Source of the DNA: Mactromeris polynyma
Lineage: Eukaryota; Mollusca; Bivalvia; Venerida; Mactridae
Direction: 5' to 3'
DNA: 64,000 nt
NCBI GenBank assembly: GCA_032209605.1
Contig: JASFXZ010000045.1
Coordinates: 2,046,001-2,110,000 of the forward strand
Shown: positions 26,501 through 39,394 of the stretch, piece by piece
Layout: each line of letters opens with the position of its first letter
How positions within the stretch are numbered: position 1 is the first letter of the stretch
Position numbers and translations under genes: made by a program
Notes under the pieces: model-generated
What the model was told of the DNA's origin: nothing
The model's input: only the letters and a program-made list of their open reading frames with translations
Database searches by the model: none

Positions 26501-28452
26501 TGCCTGGTTCCGATGCATCTCAATCTGAGCTAAATCTCAGCCCAAATATTATCTCAAATTGTTGAGATTTTTCTCATCTTAGACCAGACTCAAAATAGAT
26601 ATTACAAAACAAATAAGATGAGATGTGTTTTTTACTTATAAAATGTTCGAGAGATCCAAAATGAGATGGTCTCAAACTCGGGCTCTGATTTGAGCAAAAT
26701 CTCATATTGAGCTGAGATTTCTATTTGAAATGTTTTGAGAGATCGGCACTCTAGCTTACCACTACCTAACCAGCTTTTTCACAACAATCAGACACACTTA
26801 ACAAATATATAAATAGTCATAGAGGAACTCTTTTATAGAATTACATGCATTATCTTGAGTCAAATCAACACCGGCATGTAACAAGGAGGTCAATGAATTG
26901 AACCTGGAATATCTTGTAAAGTCTAACAATCCATTCAGCTTGCAGACTTTGAAGCCAACTAACAATTGGAAGTGTAAATGTATACAAACAGATTAATCTA
27001 CAAATAACATTAGTAAACATAAATACGAAATTACCATCAGAAATAAATTATCACAAAATTTCAGCCAAAAACCAAACAAATACACAAATACAGACGACAT
27101 GATAACATACTTGTTTGAATTGCACTGTTGTATTTACAGCTGAACCTGGCCAATGATGTAAGATGTTAACATTAACTATTTCATCTAATTCCTCCAAACA
27201 CAAAGTCACAGTGACGCTCAATACAGAGTCAGTGAACTACAAGTAACAAATCTGATCTTTGAAAGCAATAACACATTCTAGACACCATGAAAATATGGAC
27301 GGATACATAAATCATATATGGACTACTACGAAACACAAAAATGCAATTGATATGTTTTAATAGGATATGTAGATGCTACTATATGTAATAGAAATAATAA
27401 TTTGTCACACAAAAACAAAAATATTTTGATTGTGAAATATAAAGCAAAGATTCCATCTAGTTTTAGTTACTGTGTGTTCTCCACAGTGAAGATGCATTTA
27501 AAATACACTCCTCTGACTAGACTGAATTAAGCCATGGTACTTCTTCATTTATGGAAAGAATTATATTCATTTCAGCCTTTGCAACAATATTTAAAACAAA
27601 AATGATTGAAATAATTGTTGAGACAGATATATTTTCTGATGAAAAGAAGGAAGCCATAACAATAATAATAGACATGAAAAAAATACATGAAACCGCAAAA
27701 TTTAATCAATGATTAAGACAATTATTGCATCAGACAACATTGAGCATTTCAAAACAGAGTATCACATTTGCACTGATAGTAACATTTATAACTTAACCAA
27801 AAAATTCTAACAAGGAAAATTCTCTTCAACAATTTCAGTACTTTGATTCATTTCTCCGTTCAGACCTAAATAACATTTATGCTATATTTGCAATAATTAC
27901 ATTCCACCACTATGATAATACAGACGTACACAAGTTTATCTTAATCAGTTTCTTAACTGATGATGAAATGTTTTGGACTTCATTATTATAAAATAAAACT
28001 GTTTCTGTCAAGCATTATTTTACCTAGAGAAAAATAATTGTAAGTTTTAATTCACAGTATTCTTTTTCACATAAGCAAAATGGAAATTACATACACATTT
28101 AAGAAAATCACTCCTGGAATGTATTAGATACTGTTTCAACAGTAGATGTAAATAATGTGCTATCAAAACAAACGATAGACACAATACATTAAATATATAA
28201 AACTTCAATTACTCATGCCATCTCAGAGAACTGCCAACCAATCAAAAACAATGTTTCAGTCAGTTAACCAATCGTCAAGCTAGTTTGACAATGCTTCAAA
28301 TAACAGACCGATTGGAAAGGTCTACCATAATATGTCAAAATGGAACTGAACACATTGTCATCAAGATGTATTTTAAAACAGCAGTATCACTAACTTAAAC
28401 CCAGGACCAATTGAAAACTTTGTTACAACCTGTCGACCAATCATTAAGCTTC
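23550..28452. other. 3' flank / possible long 3' UTR of the four-module gene
   Basis: Non-coding, A-rich on the plus strand. It lies downstream of alternative exon B of the minus-strand gene. An AATAAA on the minus strand near 25113-25120 (plus strand TTTTTATTG) could be a distal polyadenylation signal. From 26.51 to 26.76 kb there is a cluster of TGAGAT/ATCTCA motifs in both orientations. No gene recognised. Confidence 0.4.
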
Positions 28453-28546
28453 TTAGGATACAGAACACGCCCACCATCCCTCATCCTCCGCTTCCTTTGG
28501 TAACAATTCTGGATCAGGCTCCTCGAATTCACATGGGAAGTACAAT
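28453..28546 (-). CDS. alternative last exon B of the four-module gene
   Basis: The acceptor is TTCTGTTTTCAG, followed by A, which completes an Arg codon (AG|A). It encodes LYFPCEFEEPDPELLPK, an acidic stretch, Gly-Trp-Trp and ACSVS before TAA at 28455-28453. It is clearly homologous to exon A (LYFPCEFEEPDPELLP against FYFPIQFQEPPPELLP, both ending in a Trp pair) and uses the same phase, so it is a duplicated exon. Confidence 0.85.
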
Positions 28547-31500
28547 CTGAAAACAGAAATGACGGCAAATTAGTTCACTTCTTTATTCAATACTGCAGTT
28601 GTTAAATGGATAAAATTTAGGCAGCAAGGCACTGGGGTCTCACAACGAGGGAAACTTTCATAGTGTGCTAGTGCTATTCTTTTCAAACAGCTAGGAAGCT
28701 CGAGTCCCAAATTCGGTAAGGGTAAACCTGTGATGCGTAAGAATTTAAAGGCATGTCAAGTTGTAAAACTCAACATATTACAATGTAGTGCTGATATATT
28801 TTGACTACATTTGTAGTAAGGAGGTCAGAATTTCATCCTGTAATATTACCTTAAGATATGAGGTTACGAATCTAAGTGTTGAACACCAGTCCTAAAACTC
28901 AAGCCTCTGATTGGTTGGTGCTTACCACAGTCTAAGAACTGACCAATGGCAAGGTTGCATTGTGAGACTGGTCTCAAAACCCCCAGTGTATGAGGCAGTT
29001 TTCATGAAGTATAACAAGAAACACATGACACATAAATCCAGCAAGAAGAACATAACAGGGTTGCTTTATGATAAGAGTCAAGGGGGGTAACCAATTGAAT
29101 ATTACATAAAACAGGATCTAGCCTTCATGAGTTATCTTTCTTCTGCACCAAGCAACCATAAACAATGAAGTCCATTTTGAGGATAATTATTTAATTATAC
29201 AGAATAAATAATAACAAAACAAACATTTTAATCAAGCACTTGATAGAAACTAGATGTAATCTTAAAGCAGATTAACACAAAATATTTCAGAAAAATCAAT
29301 CAAACCACCCATCCATCCAAGCCACATTGATCAATCATTCAATCAATCATCTCCAAATATCAACTTTAACTAGGGATGTAAACGATTAACCGGTTAACCA
29401 TTCAAACATGCGGTTATCTGTTAGTAAAATCACTAACCCGTTAATCGTTTATTATTTATGAAAACATCTACTTCTCATTTTGAAAAAAATCTTGCAACAT
29501 ATCCGTGGTTACAAATCTCAATACTTAAAGGTGTGAAATCGCGGCGTAAGGGGGGCAAACTTGATTATCTGTAACTAATAGTTAGACATGTATGCGTATC
29601 CTACAAATATTTAATGACAAGGTCAGTTAATTGTCGTTTCAGACAGTCGTAAAACTCGTTTGGGTGTTCTAGAATCTAGGAATATTTAAATAGACAGATT
29701 AAGTATATTGTTAATGTACAAAAGTTTGTGTTTTAGCATTGTTGTATTCAAATATAATGTTCAAAATAAAAAATGATGTTTTCATGAAAATTGTTGAAAT
29801 GATTGACATTTCTTTCGTGAATTATGTTCAGTACTTCGCAGAAATAAAACATCATCTGAACGTCAGATTATAGGTCTAACAAAATAAGAAACACGTAATG
29901 AATGTCATGCTCGGTTTACCGTTCGGAAGATTAAATGTTTAACCGGTTAGCACAATAACCGAATATTGGCATCTCTAACTTTAACATAACAACTTAAAAA
30001 AATATAAAATAGCACATTTATAGCCTTACTTTACCTGTGTTTTCAGGAAAATAAAGACCTGATTACATATTCTGTATTTGAACATCAGAATAAGTTTTAC
30101 AAATGCCATGCGAAGTCACGATGTATATGTAAAAAAGCTATTTTGAGCAGTGCATATATATTCTGAGACATGATAATGCAATTATATATTGGTTTTCATG
30201 TTCATTCACCATTCCAAGACACTGACACAATACAACACCTAGTTACAGTAATCTGACGCTATGCAACCAGTCATTGTACTAGCCTTAAAATGCCAAAAAT
30301 GTCAAACAAGTTACATGTGCTATTTTTAACGACTTAGGTATTATACATTACTTTCTACCTGAATATATATGAGTTTGTTTTTCACATGTTTATGAATTGC
30401 AACTCAAAAAATGGGACACATAACTGTATATGTAAAAGAAAAGGGTACAGATGATAGAAGGCCAAATTAAGCCCGCCACGTTCTTTCGTAAAATATGAGC
30501 ACAAAACACTATCTCCATCAACACTATGAACAATTTAACATATAAGTGATACATACTGACACAGTATAGCAAGAGTTTGTTGCAAAACAAATACAATAGT
30601 TAAGCACCAAATCTCCAACATAGTAAGTTTAAAATGATTAATCCCACACACACGATTGCACTAGAAAGATATCAACACTTCACTAATAGTTAACAAGCTG
30701 ATTTTGGCACTTTCCAATATGGCACTTTAATGGCACAAATGAACTCTCCAGATAGCACTTAGGAAGTAGAATAACACTGAGCAAAATGCAGAAAAAAATA
30801 TTGCAGTACTTATATCAAGAGGGTATAATATGGGTCCCTGTTGTCTTATATATAGAGAGGTGCCCTGAATATCCATGAATGAACCCCTCAAGTCATCAGA
30901 TATATTTCCAGGGCTCAACCCCACCAATCATGCTCCTCCTCTGAAAATGGCAACAATTCAGGAGGAGGCTCTTGAAACTGGATTGGGAAATAAAACCTGA
31001 AAGTATAGGTTGACCAATCAGATGGCTTGTTTATGCTTCCAATCAGATCACTTGTTACATGCACAAAGGAGTGTAAACATTTGCATGCTTATAAAAATGG
31101 ACCAATCAGAGCAACCAACAAAATTCAAATGTTGGAAAAACCAATAGATGAGTACCATTTGGAATGCTTGTCATCTACAGCCAATCAGATTGCTTGTTAT
31201 GCCTTGACTTGGGCCAAGATCCAACTGTCAATCACTCATAAAGTTAAATGGGTATAACACAGGGCATATGCCATGGGGAACACTCCAATACACCTATAGG
31301 ATTTGGTTTAAACTTATTAATTTCGTATCCATTGTGGAACAAGTTCTTGCAACTCATATCAACCACTTTCAAAGATTTGGTTACTAACTAGTATTCATGC
31401 CTAAGTCAGGACCATGATCACAGACGAACTTACAACCAATCTATGAACGAATCTTACCTGACAGTAGTGATGAAGTATTTCCCAGAAGAAGCTACCAAAG

Positions 31501-34500
31501 AAATAGCAGCATCATTTTCTCTAACTCCAGTGCCATAACTGTCTGGTGAGAATGGGTAATTCACCGTCTCAACACCAAATATGGGCGTTTCTAAAAATAT
31601 ATATAATAATGCTCATCAAAGTACTATAATACAATATGAATATATTGTCCTATTCATAGAACAGACATCACTGTATACAAAATAGTCTTAACTTTATGAG
31701 CTGAATGTGAGACTTTTACTAGAATCTCTACTAATATCTACCTCGCAACAACAGTCAGGTTAACTGCTTCCTATAGCTTACGTCTGTGGAAATGTTCCAT
31801 AGGACAACAAAGAGAGATAACTTTAGGTTAGTTGCAACAATGAGTGATCAATTACTAGTCGTGTGTAACAAAGGGAGCTACCGTAACTTATATGTCAAAC
31901 AAAAGGAGAAAACTTGCTTAGATGCAACAAGAAAAGATAACTTACTCGTCATTTGTAACAACAAAAGGTAACTCTTTTCTAAATTGTGTCAAAGGGAGAT
32001 AACTAACTTGTCTGTTTAACACAGAGAGAAAACTTACTTGTGATTGGTAACAAAGAAAGGTAATTCATTTGTCAATTGTGTCAAAGGGAGATAACTAACT
32101 TGTCTGTTGTTATAAAGAGAGATAACTTACTTGTCAGTTGTAACCATGTAATCACTCTCTGCATAGTTTTAGAGAATGTCTCACAATTCTTTCCCCATTG
32201 TCCACGTCGGGAAGGTATAAATAATCTTGTAGTAAGTGCCAATGAACTGTATGGACATGCAGCACTCTTTGAATCCTAAAAAATAGAATATATGTATATA
32301 ATTCTAGGTTATAAATCTATATACATTTTTTTCCAAAATACAGGGCATTGGATTAGGAATCACTTAATTTCAGGAAGTGATCAAATATACCGAGTTTGTC
32401 CTGATTAATTTGCATGGCATGTTGCCAGATGCAGAACCAGCACAATATCATGGTTAAGTTGTATTGTTTCGGCCATGTTTTAGCCTTCAATGTATGTGTA
32501 CAACAATGCATGACATCATCACAACATATGTGTTTACTTGATGTAGAGGATATTTGGGAAATTCTGTAATTTCAAACATACATTTCTGTTGTCACAACTT
32601 TTTTCCACTCAATGTAAAAAATCACTGACATAAGACAACGCCTTCTTTAATTGATAATACTAGACATCATTCTGAGGCTAGTCTCTTCAATAAAAAGTTA
32701 CATAACTTTACAACGAAAACTGCATTGAATATGTATAGAAAAGCCGACATAAGTTAATCTTAGATTTCATATTATTTTAAGTGTTGACCGACTAAAATAA
32801 ATGAACTATGGACACCTCTAGATCAGCATAAAAACATGCACCATAGTTGTTACGAAAACGTATTATATAGGATCATACATGAAACTTTCTTGTAAGTTAA
32901 CAACATTAACATACTTGTATAAAGAAGATACGAAGAACTCGTGCATATTGTATATCATGCCCCTGAGCTTCAGCGTGACCAGCAACATCATGGTGAACCT
33001 TTGCTTCTCCTGTAAACATATATAATTAAAAAATTGATCGTCTGGCAATATTTGTTTCCCGTGTAATATAATCACCGCATATTTTTTATATTACACAATT
33101 ATATTAAGGAGATTGAGTCTGCTGGCTCTCTAAATGCAGATGCAACATTCACAGGAACAAGTTTAACGCATAATTGTTTGTTTGCTACTGTGTCAATATA
33201 TTAACCCAGAAAACAAATTGATGATATTTGCTGAGGTACAAAAGAACATGCAGCATTTCATACGAAAGAAACTTTTCTGAACACATCACAGATCTTTAAA
33301 GAACGTTCTTACGACAGACCACAGCTCTTAAACATCATATACCGGTACTCAGCTTTTATTGTTCACTGTTTGCACTTTTTCTCAGTCATACTTGCACAGT
33401 GTTTGTTGAGAAATCGATACAACTGTATATGCATCTTTGGATGATTATTCAATCACAAGTTATGAAAATAAAATTAATTTTGAATGATATTGATGACTAC
33501 TTCATAAATAGACTTGTACACACATGTATGTATCAACCAAGTATGAAAGTCAAACAAAGTTAAAGCTATTTATTTTTATAATAATTATGTTCTACATACC
33601 TTTACTACTTCTGTCACTGAAGATTTCAACAGTCTGCATATTTATCACTCTTATTCCCTAAAAGACAAAAAAATCTGATATATCAAACGATCAAGCCTTT
33701 TATGAGGAAAAGTTGAAGCAAAGACAATTAAAATAAAATCTATATAAGTCTTTTTAAACTGAGTCTGTTTTCAGTACACCTGACCATAATTACTGGGATA
33801 TATTGGTAGCAGGTGCGTAGCTAAATACACACCAAGTATGCAGTTGCAGTTGCATGGTTCTCAAAATTTGAAGAAAGTCTAAAAATGCAACTATGTACTA
33901 CACTTGTTTGTAATGCAGGAAATTATCTGAATATATAACACTGACTATATACAATGACGATTGCTTGTGAAAAGGGCATCGACTGCACCACAAATGTGCT
34001 AGAAAACTTGTTTTGGGGCAACTTGTCAGAACCCCTAGATTGCTTGCATACACATACTGCACGTCCTGGTATCACTTGGGTAGATTGATTATTTCTAGAT
34101 TTCTTAAAAAGAATGACATTAAAAATGTCCTGGATGGAAATGCAAAACAGATTTGATAAAGTTGCCATACCTTCTGTAACTTCAACCAATTCTTGGCTCT
34201 CTGTACAACAGTAGTAAATGGACAGAATCGAATTTTATTGACTAATTCCCAATTATTGATGCACACAGGAAGCTCATCATGATAACCTGAAATATAATAA
34301 TAAGCATTTACTGATACTGAAGTAAGTTTTTCAGCCAAATTCATGTAATAAGCACCTAATGATACTAATGTGAAGTTTGGTAAAAGCTTTCTTGCAATAT
34401 AACAAGCTTCTATTCACAATGATAACAACAACAAGTTTAACAATATGCTTAAACTGTTCATTCCATACAAAATTACTTTATATTTTACAAATACCAAATA

Positions 34501-37500
34501 AAAGCATGTATATTATAATAAAATAGATGGTTGTATTTACATGCAAAACAGATGACTCTACAAAATAGCCAACTTGACCTTTGATCTCACTGTGTTTCCT
34601 TGATAAACATGTCTTTCTGCATGTTATTTGGTAAACATGTGCAAAACCTTTTTGTTAGTTTGCTGTTCAATAGAGGAGAGCAAATATGGAGCTAACACAA
34701 TGTGGGTGACTTAACAGAAAACAAGGTATCACCAAAGAAAGGGCGGGACATGCATATACTCCAGTATACTAGAATGATGTTTACAAGTTGGGATAGATTG
34801 ATGAATAGAATAGAAGACTTACCAACAACTTCAAACGCTGGCTTCCCAACGATATAATAAACTCGCAAAGCATAGATATAAATTCTGTCTTCCTTCCCAC
34901 AGTCGGCCCAACACATATTTTCTGTGTTCAGGCTCTTTGTGGCATATTCATCAAACTTGGTTTTTACTGTTTCAACGTTCAGTACAGAACCTGAAATAAG
35001 AAAATTACCACATAATTATATATGTATAGCTAAAAAGTGTTAAGGGTGAAGTATTTTGCCAGTGTGACCCAGTTCATGATTTTCGTAATTTTCCAACAAA
35101 AATGATCACAATCAGGTAAAATAATAATCACAACAAGAAAACATCAATAAACGTCACACATTTTGGTATCCATTTCAAGTTTCGCTATAACAGGTAATGT
35201 TATTGAAGTGAATAAGGCCTCGACTTCATAACCTGGAGGTTGTCAGTTCACATGCAAAGGTCACCTTACATCTTTTAACAAGAGATGTTTGTAAAACATT
35301 ATGCCCCCTGATGGTTTTTTGTCAGAGTTATATTTTGTACAATTGCATAAGCAAGTTCAAAGTATGCTGCACAAATATACATGCTGGAAATGTTTGGTGG
35401 TAAAAATGGTAAAAAAGGGTTTCGTGCATGTATAGTTTAATAAGTGCCATATTGGAAACAGTAACATCAGGTTGTTTGTTAACTGTATGTAATGAAAGAG
35501 CTCATCTCATGTATGTGATGAACTGACCTTTAATGTTTATATAGATAGTCGTGTACAATAGAAGTCCACAATTTTGTCATACTAAACATTCCAATTAATG
35601 GCAGGTGTTTTAAATACAATTCACCCATGACCTTGACCCTTCACCCCTTGATCCCAAAATCATTAGGGTTCCTCAGCTACCAAAACTGAATGTTGAGTAA
35701 GTTTGAGGATGATAGGTCAAGGGGTTCTTGAGTTATTGATCGGAAACGGTTTATGTACAATTGACCCCTGTGACCTTGGCCTTTGACCCCAAAATCAATA
35801 GGAGTCCTCTGCTACCAAAGATGAATGTATGGACCATGTTGAGTATGATAGGTAAAGGGGTTCTTGAGTTATTGATGGGAAACGAAAAAGGTTACGGACT
35901 GACCGACGGACATGCCGAACGACCGACCGACATGTGCAAACCAATATGCCCTCTCTTCATCGAAGGGGGGCAAAATAAGACACAAGTACTTGTTTTTCCA
36001 GGAAACAATCTCAATAGTTCTTCAAGATGGTGTAATGCTTTCCTTACAAATGAGCTCTAAAAATGGTATATATAAAGTTCTGGTTTTTGTCTGCGCAATG
36101 AAAGTTTCCATATTTACTATTTCTGATCCGACTTTAATCAGATTGATTTCATAATGACTTTTAAGAAATTTGTCATTCAATTTGGGTCAAATATCTTTTT
36201 GCTACATGTATCAAGAATTATGACTCAATAATGGCTATAAGAACAGCTGAAAAGATATCCTGTAATCAGTTCATAAAAGGAATAGAACTATTTTATCCAT
36301 AATTTCCTTTCTCAGAAAAGGAGCACACATTAACCACACGCATCAGTTAAATCAGCAAATATTTTCTTTTGCACTCCGATTGTCCTCTTTAATGCATTTT
36401 TGCTTACAACTAAAATGATTACTCATCTGAACATGACAATATGTTAAATAATCCTGGTAAAGGGAGCGGTATTACTTGCAGTACAATACATTCATGCAAA
36501 ATCCTCAAAATGAGATGGAAAATGACTGCAATAACTTAAAAACATACCTGGAATAGGCCTTTTCTTCAAGAATTTGTTTAATCGTTCAACCATTTCCTGC
36601 ATGCCACAGTATGCGGGGACGGATGTATTGGCCCTAAATCTCGATGAACGGAATACAGACATTCCAGTTTCAGAATTATAGTCATCCAGAACCTCGGGTA
36701 ATGTTGTCAGGTAGCCGATTTCTTGTACAGCTTCATCTGTGTCCACTCTAGGTGCCAACCAAAGTCTGTAGTTCAAAATACAATATAAATGTAAATACAG
36801 ATCATAAATTAAGGGTTGGAAGAGAATTTAGTACATTTGCATATAAATAAAGAGGCAAACAGGTCAATTTTGCTTTAACCACTTGAAATGTATATTACTT
36901 AATATATGAGTTTTTTTGTAACATTTTGCCACCAATGGGAGGGATTAGGATACAGTAGGACCAGTTAACAAGAACACTCAAGCAGATAATTTTGACTACT
37001 GTAAATATCTGAATATCTCATAAAAGAGCTTAAATGCAAAATACATCATAGGTATTTAACAGTATACAGACTTCATAATTAGACACAATGGTGGTGCTTC
37101 CGTCTGCGCTTCGTCATGATTTACGTCACAGAGACAAAACAAAAAGTACCCGTAGGCAAATAGTATATTGAGGGTTTGACACAAAACCATAGGAAGAGCA
37201 TCCTTCCAAACACAGAGTTACTACAGTAATGCATCCAACACTAGTTAATGCAACTAACCAATCTTGACAAAGAAATACTTTGCAATACATGTACACATAC
37301 ATCTATTAACCTAACATTAACAATGACGGGTGTATCATGATAATCCAAAATTAAATTGCTTACCTGAGTCCACGTAGATATTTATTGACACCAAAACTAC
37401 TTTCATGATACATGACTTGATCAAGATCAGGAACATCTTTATCTGCCAGCTTCTTGATGAAAGATTCAAATTTCATCACTTTAAATCCAGGATTACCTTT

Positions 37501-38359
37501 CATCCATTGGTTCGCCTGCTCTAGAACTGTGCTGTAAAATAATTTGTTCACATATATAAACATCAAACTGCCCATATTTTAAAGTACATGTTCATATGTT
37601 CATGAATATAAATTAGCCTGACGTACTAGAGCACGATAATGTAAATGCAATCTCATTCCAAGAATTTTGTAAGAATGAGATCATCTCAAATGTTTTCATA
37701 TGTAAAAGTCAATAATCAATCCTGATTCCTCAGGCGGGTCCCAGGGACTTCTCTGGTGGTGGCCAACTTGTACACTTCATTGAACTAGAATTCATTTGCA
37801 TTAACATAATATCCATCTTCCCTCGAATGACCTCTTGCTTTTAGCCTTCTTATGTTTTAGGCATTGATTTCAAAGTCACCCAATGCTCCTGCTATGCAAA
37901 TGGAAAACTCAAGTGAGCAAGACAGAACAATAAATACACAAGACAGCATAATTATGGACTGATGGACAGACAGACAGACAGACAGACAGGCGGATGGTGA
38001 GTGATCACAATAGCTCATCCTGAGGTTTGGCTCAATATGAGCTAAAAACAAACCAAAGTTGCTCATACAAACCTGAACTCTGCATATATAGGAGCATTAG
38101 CATTTGTTGCACCCGGTTCAATCAACAGTGGCATGAAATCTACAAATGTCATAGGTGGTGGGATATCTTCTAGTAATGATGATTCCTGCTCTACATCATA
38201 TGCAGGGTTATCTGTTCCTTCTACAACACTCGGACCACTGACGTCAACGTTGTCAGTACTTTCAGCAGTATCAACATTTTCTGTGTCATTTACTTTGTCA
38301 GTATTTTCAGGTTGGTTACCAATCTCTTGAAGTTCCACTTGTGCCCCCTCTTCTGCCAT
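28453..38359 (-). CDS. unrecognised four-module protein with alternative last exons
   Basis: Coding exons, all with GT/AG and matching phases: 38359-38073, 37531-37364, 36765-36548, 34990-34823, 34286-34171, 33657-33600, 33009-32915, 32275-32131, 31590-31458, then last exon A (30996-30915) or B (28546-28453). Products are 489 or 493 residues. The ATG at 38359 follows a good acceptor (TTTTACAG) 15 nt upstream, implying a 5' UTR intron. Residues 1-75 are acidic and Thr/Asn-rich. The rest is four diverged modules (about 92-160, 201-275, 298-370, 396-470). Each has Trp or Phe, then 12-14 residues on ETV (ESF in module 1, QTV in module 3), then 34-38 residues on Arg plus an aromatic strand. No signal peptide or membrane segment is seen, so it is probably cytosolic or nuclear. 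I do not recognise the family and assign no function. Confidence 0.85.
28890..28985 (+). repeat. dispersed repeat with GACTGGTCTC ends, copy 1
   Basis: The core contains CCTCTGATTGGTTGG and GACCAATGGCAAGGTTGCAT and ends GAGACTGGTCTC, with an inverted CCAGTC at the other end. Four further copies lie in STKLD1 introns at 51.3, 55.6, 56.4 and 59.6 kb. Non-coding; class unknown (MITE-like). Confidence 0.7.
29371..29977. mobile_element. hAT-type MITE with 8-bp target duplication
   Basis: The 607-bp element starts TAGGGATGTAAACG and ends with the inverse of TAGAGATGCCAA. It is flanked on both sides by a perfect 8-bp direct repeat ACTTTAAC (29363-29370 and 29978-29985). TAGNGATG ends with an 8-bp duplication fit the hAT superfamily. 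Both ends contain AACCGGTTAA-type palindromes internally. No transposase frame, so non-autonomous. It sits between alternative exons A and B. Confidence 0.88.
30915..30996 (-). CDS. alternative last exon A of the four-module gene
   Basis: The acceptor is CTATACTTTCAG, then G completes an Arg codon (AG|G). It encodes FYFPIQFQEPPPELLPF, SEEEHD, Trp-Trp-Gly and TGA at 30917-30915. It is the proximal of two homologous terminal exons, with exon B about 2.4 kb downstream. Using A requires polyadenylation before B; no clear AATAAA was pinned down. Confidence 0.85.
31012..31190. repeat. cluster of CCAATCAG motifs
   Basis: Four copies of CCAATCAG at 31014, 31039, 31102 and 31181 lie within 180 bp of intron directly upstream of alternative exon A. 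The motif also occurs in inverse form in the GACTGGTC repeat family, so this may be a degraded tandem set of that repeat. Confidence 0.6.
31797..32150 (+). repeat. degenerate AAAGGGAGATAAC tandem repeat
   Basis: About ten diverged copies, roughly 36-40 bp apart, of a unit like AAAGGGAGATAACTTACTTG followed by TCATTTGTAAC. The array overlaps the end of exon 32275-32131, so the splice donor of that exon lies inside repeat-like sequence. This motif is a common molluscan repeat. Confidence 0.75.
35277..35985 (+). mobile_element. bivalve-type dispersed element with tandem 125-bp core
   Basis: It begins near AACAAGAGATGTTTGTAAAA and continues CATTATGCCCCC. The centre has two tandem copies (about 35626-35764 and 35765-35885) of a unit containing TGACCTTGRCCTTTGACCCC and GGGGTTCTTGAGTTATTGAT. 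A GACC-rich stretch follows, and it ends with TTCATCGAAGGGGGGCA. Elements with these blocks are abundant in bivalve genomes, as recalled. It lies in an intron, opposite to the host gene. Its short open frame is not a gene. Confidence 0.7.
37966..37990. repeat. GACA microsatellite
   Basis: About six tandem GACA units in the first coding intron of the four-module gene. Confidence 0.9.
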
Positions 38360-39394
38360 TCTGAGATAATAAACCTGTAAAATAATAAATGTTTTCAGCT
38401 ATGAATTTCATATCATGGAACTTAACATGTAGCAAGTAGGGCTAGGTATGGTAGGCAGACTGATTAGTACCAAAAGGGAAAGCAAAATACTACAATTCAA
38501 ATGGTTCCAGTGATTGTTCTGTATCTTCTGTCTACATCTGAAATCATTTAATTGTGAATTTAACAGGCATAATCAAGATAATGCTAGGAGTATTTAAAAC
38601 AAGCACATAACACTATTTGGTCACTTTCAATCAAAGCAGTGTACAAAACTGGAATACTTTCGACATTACAATATATAATAGAAATAAACACTGTATCATA
38701 ACTCCAGCAAAGCCTTCCCTAGACTTGTTCAGCCCTGTTATGCCCCAGCACCTAAGTTTCAATAGATGAAAGATATCGCAGCCCTTGAATATTCTGTGAA
38801 TACTTATATTTTTATCTACCCAGTATGATGTTTCTATCATACATCAAAATAAGTATTATAAATTTATTTTCCTTACTAAAATAGATAAAAAAACTCATTC
38901 AGAGACCAACATTATTTCATAAGGTTAAATTTTAAAATTCTGATAACTCTTCCCATAACCTACTTACTTCGTGCACTCCCACCCCAGTGCTTGGACACAA
39001 ATCTGGGAAAGACACTGCTCCATTGATTAAATAGCAATTACAATGAACACTTGCTACTGTACTAATTGGCAATTTTGATATTTTTCACAACAAATAAAAG
39101 AGACATACATGTAAATTGTTCTATCAATGTGTCAAATGTTGTCCTATTAGTATTACAGCCCAATATACAACAGTAAAACCTGAGCCAGTAATAAGACATA
39201 CTCATAACCTGAATATTCATCAACTTCTCTCTTCATGAAATGACCAATATATTACATGCATAATGATTTATACAATGACACAATGATCCTTCACATCTAA
39301 GAAGATGTTATATTTCATGTTTATGAATCTTATCACAATGTATCACGTGATGATCCATAAATATAAAAAAAACTAAATGTAAACAGACACTTAC

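Noticed and set aside
34072..34344. Alternative minus-strand frames over 33.9-34.3 kb
   Set aside because: Only the segment 34286-34171 is exonic. The extensions read into introns past clear GT and AG sites.
38133..38330. Plus-strand Ser/Thr-rich frame of 65 codons
   Set aside because: It is the antisense shadow of coding exon 1 of the four-module gene.
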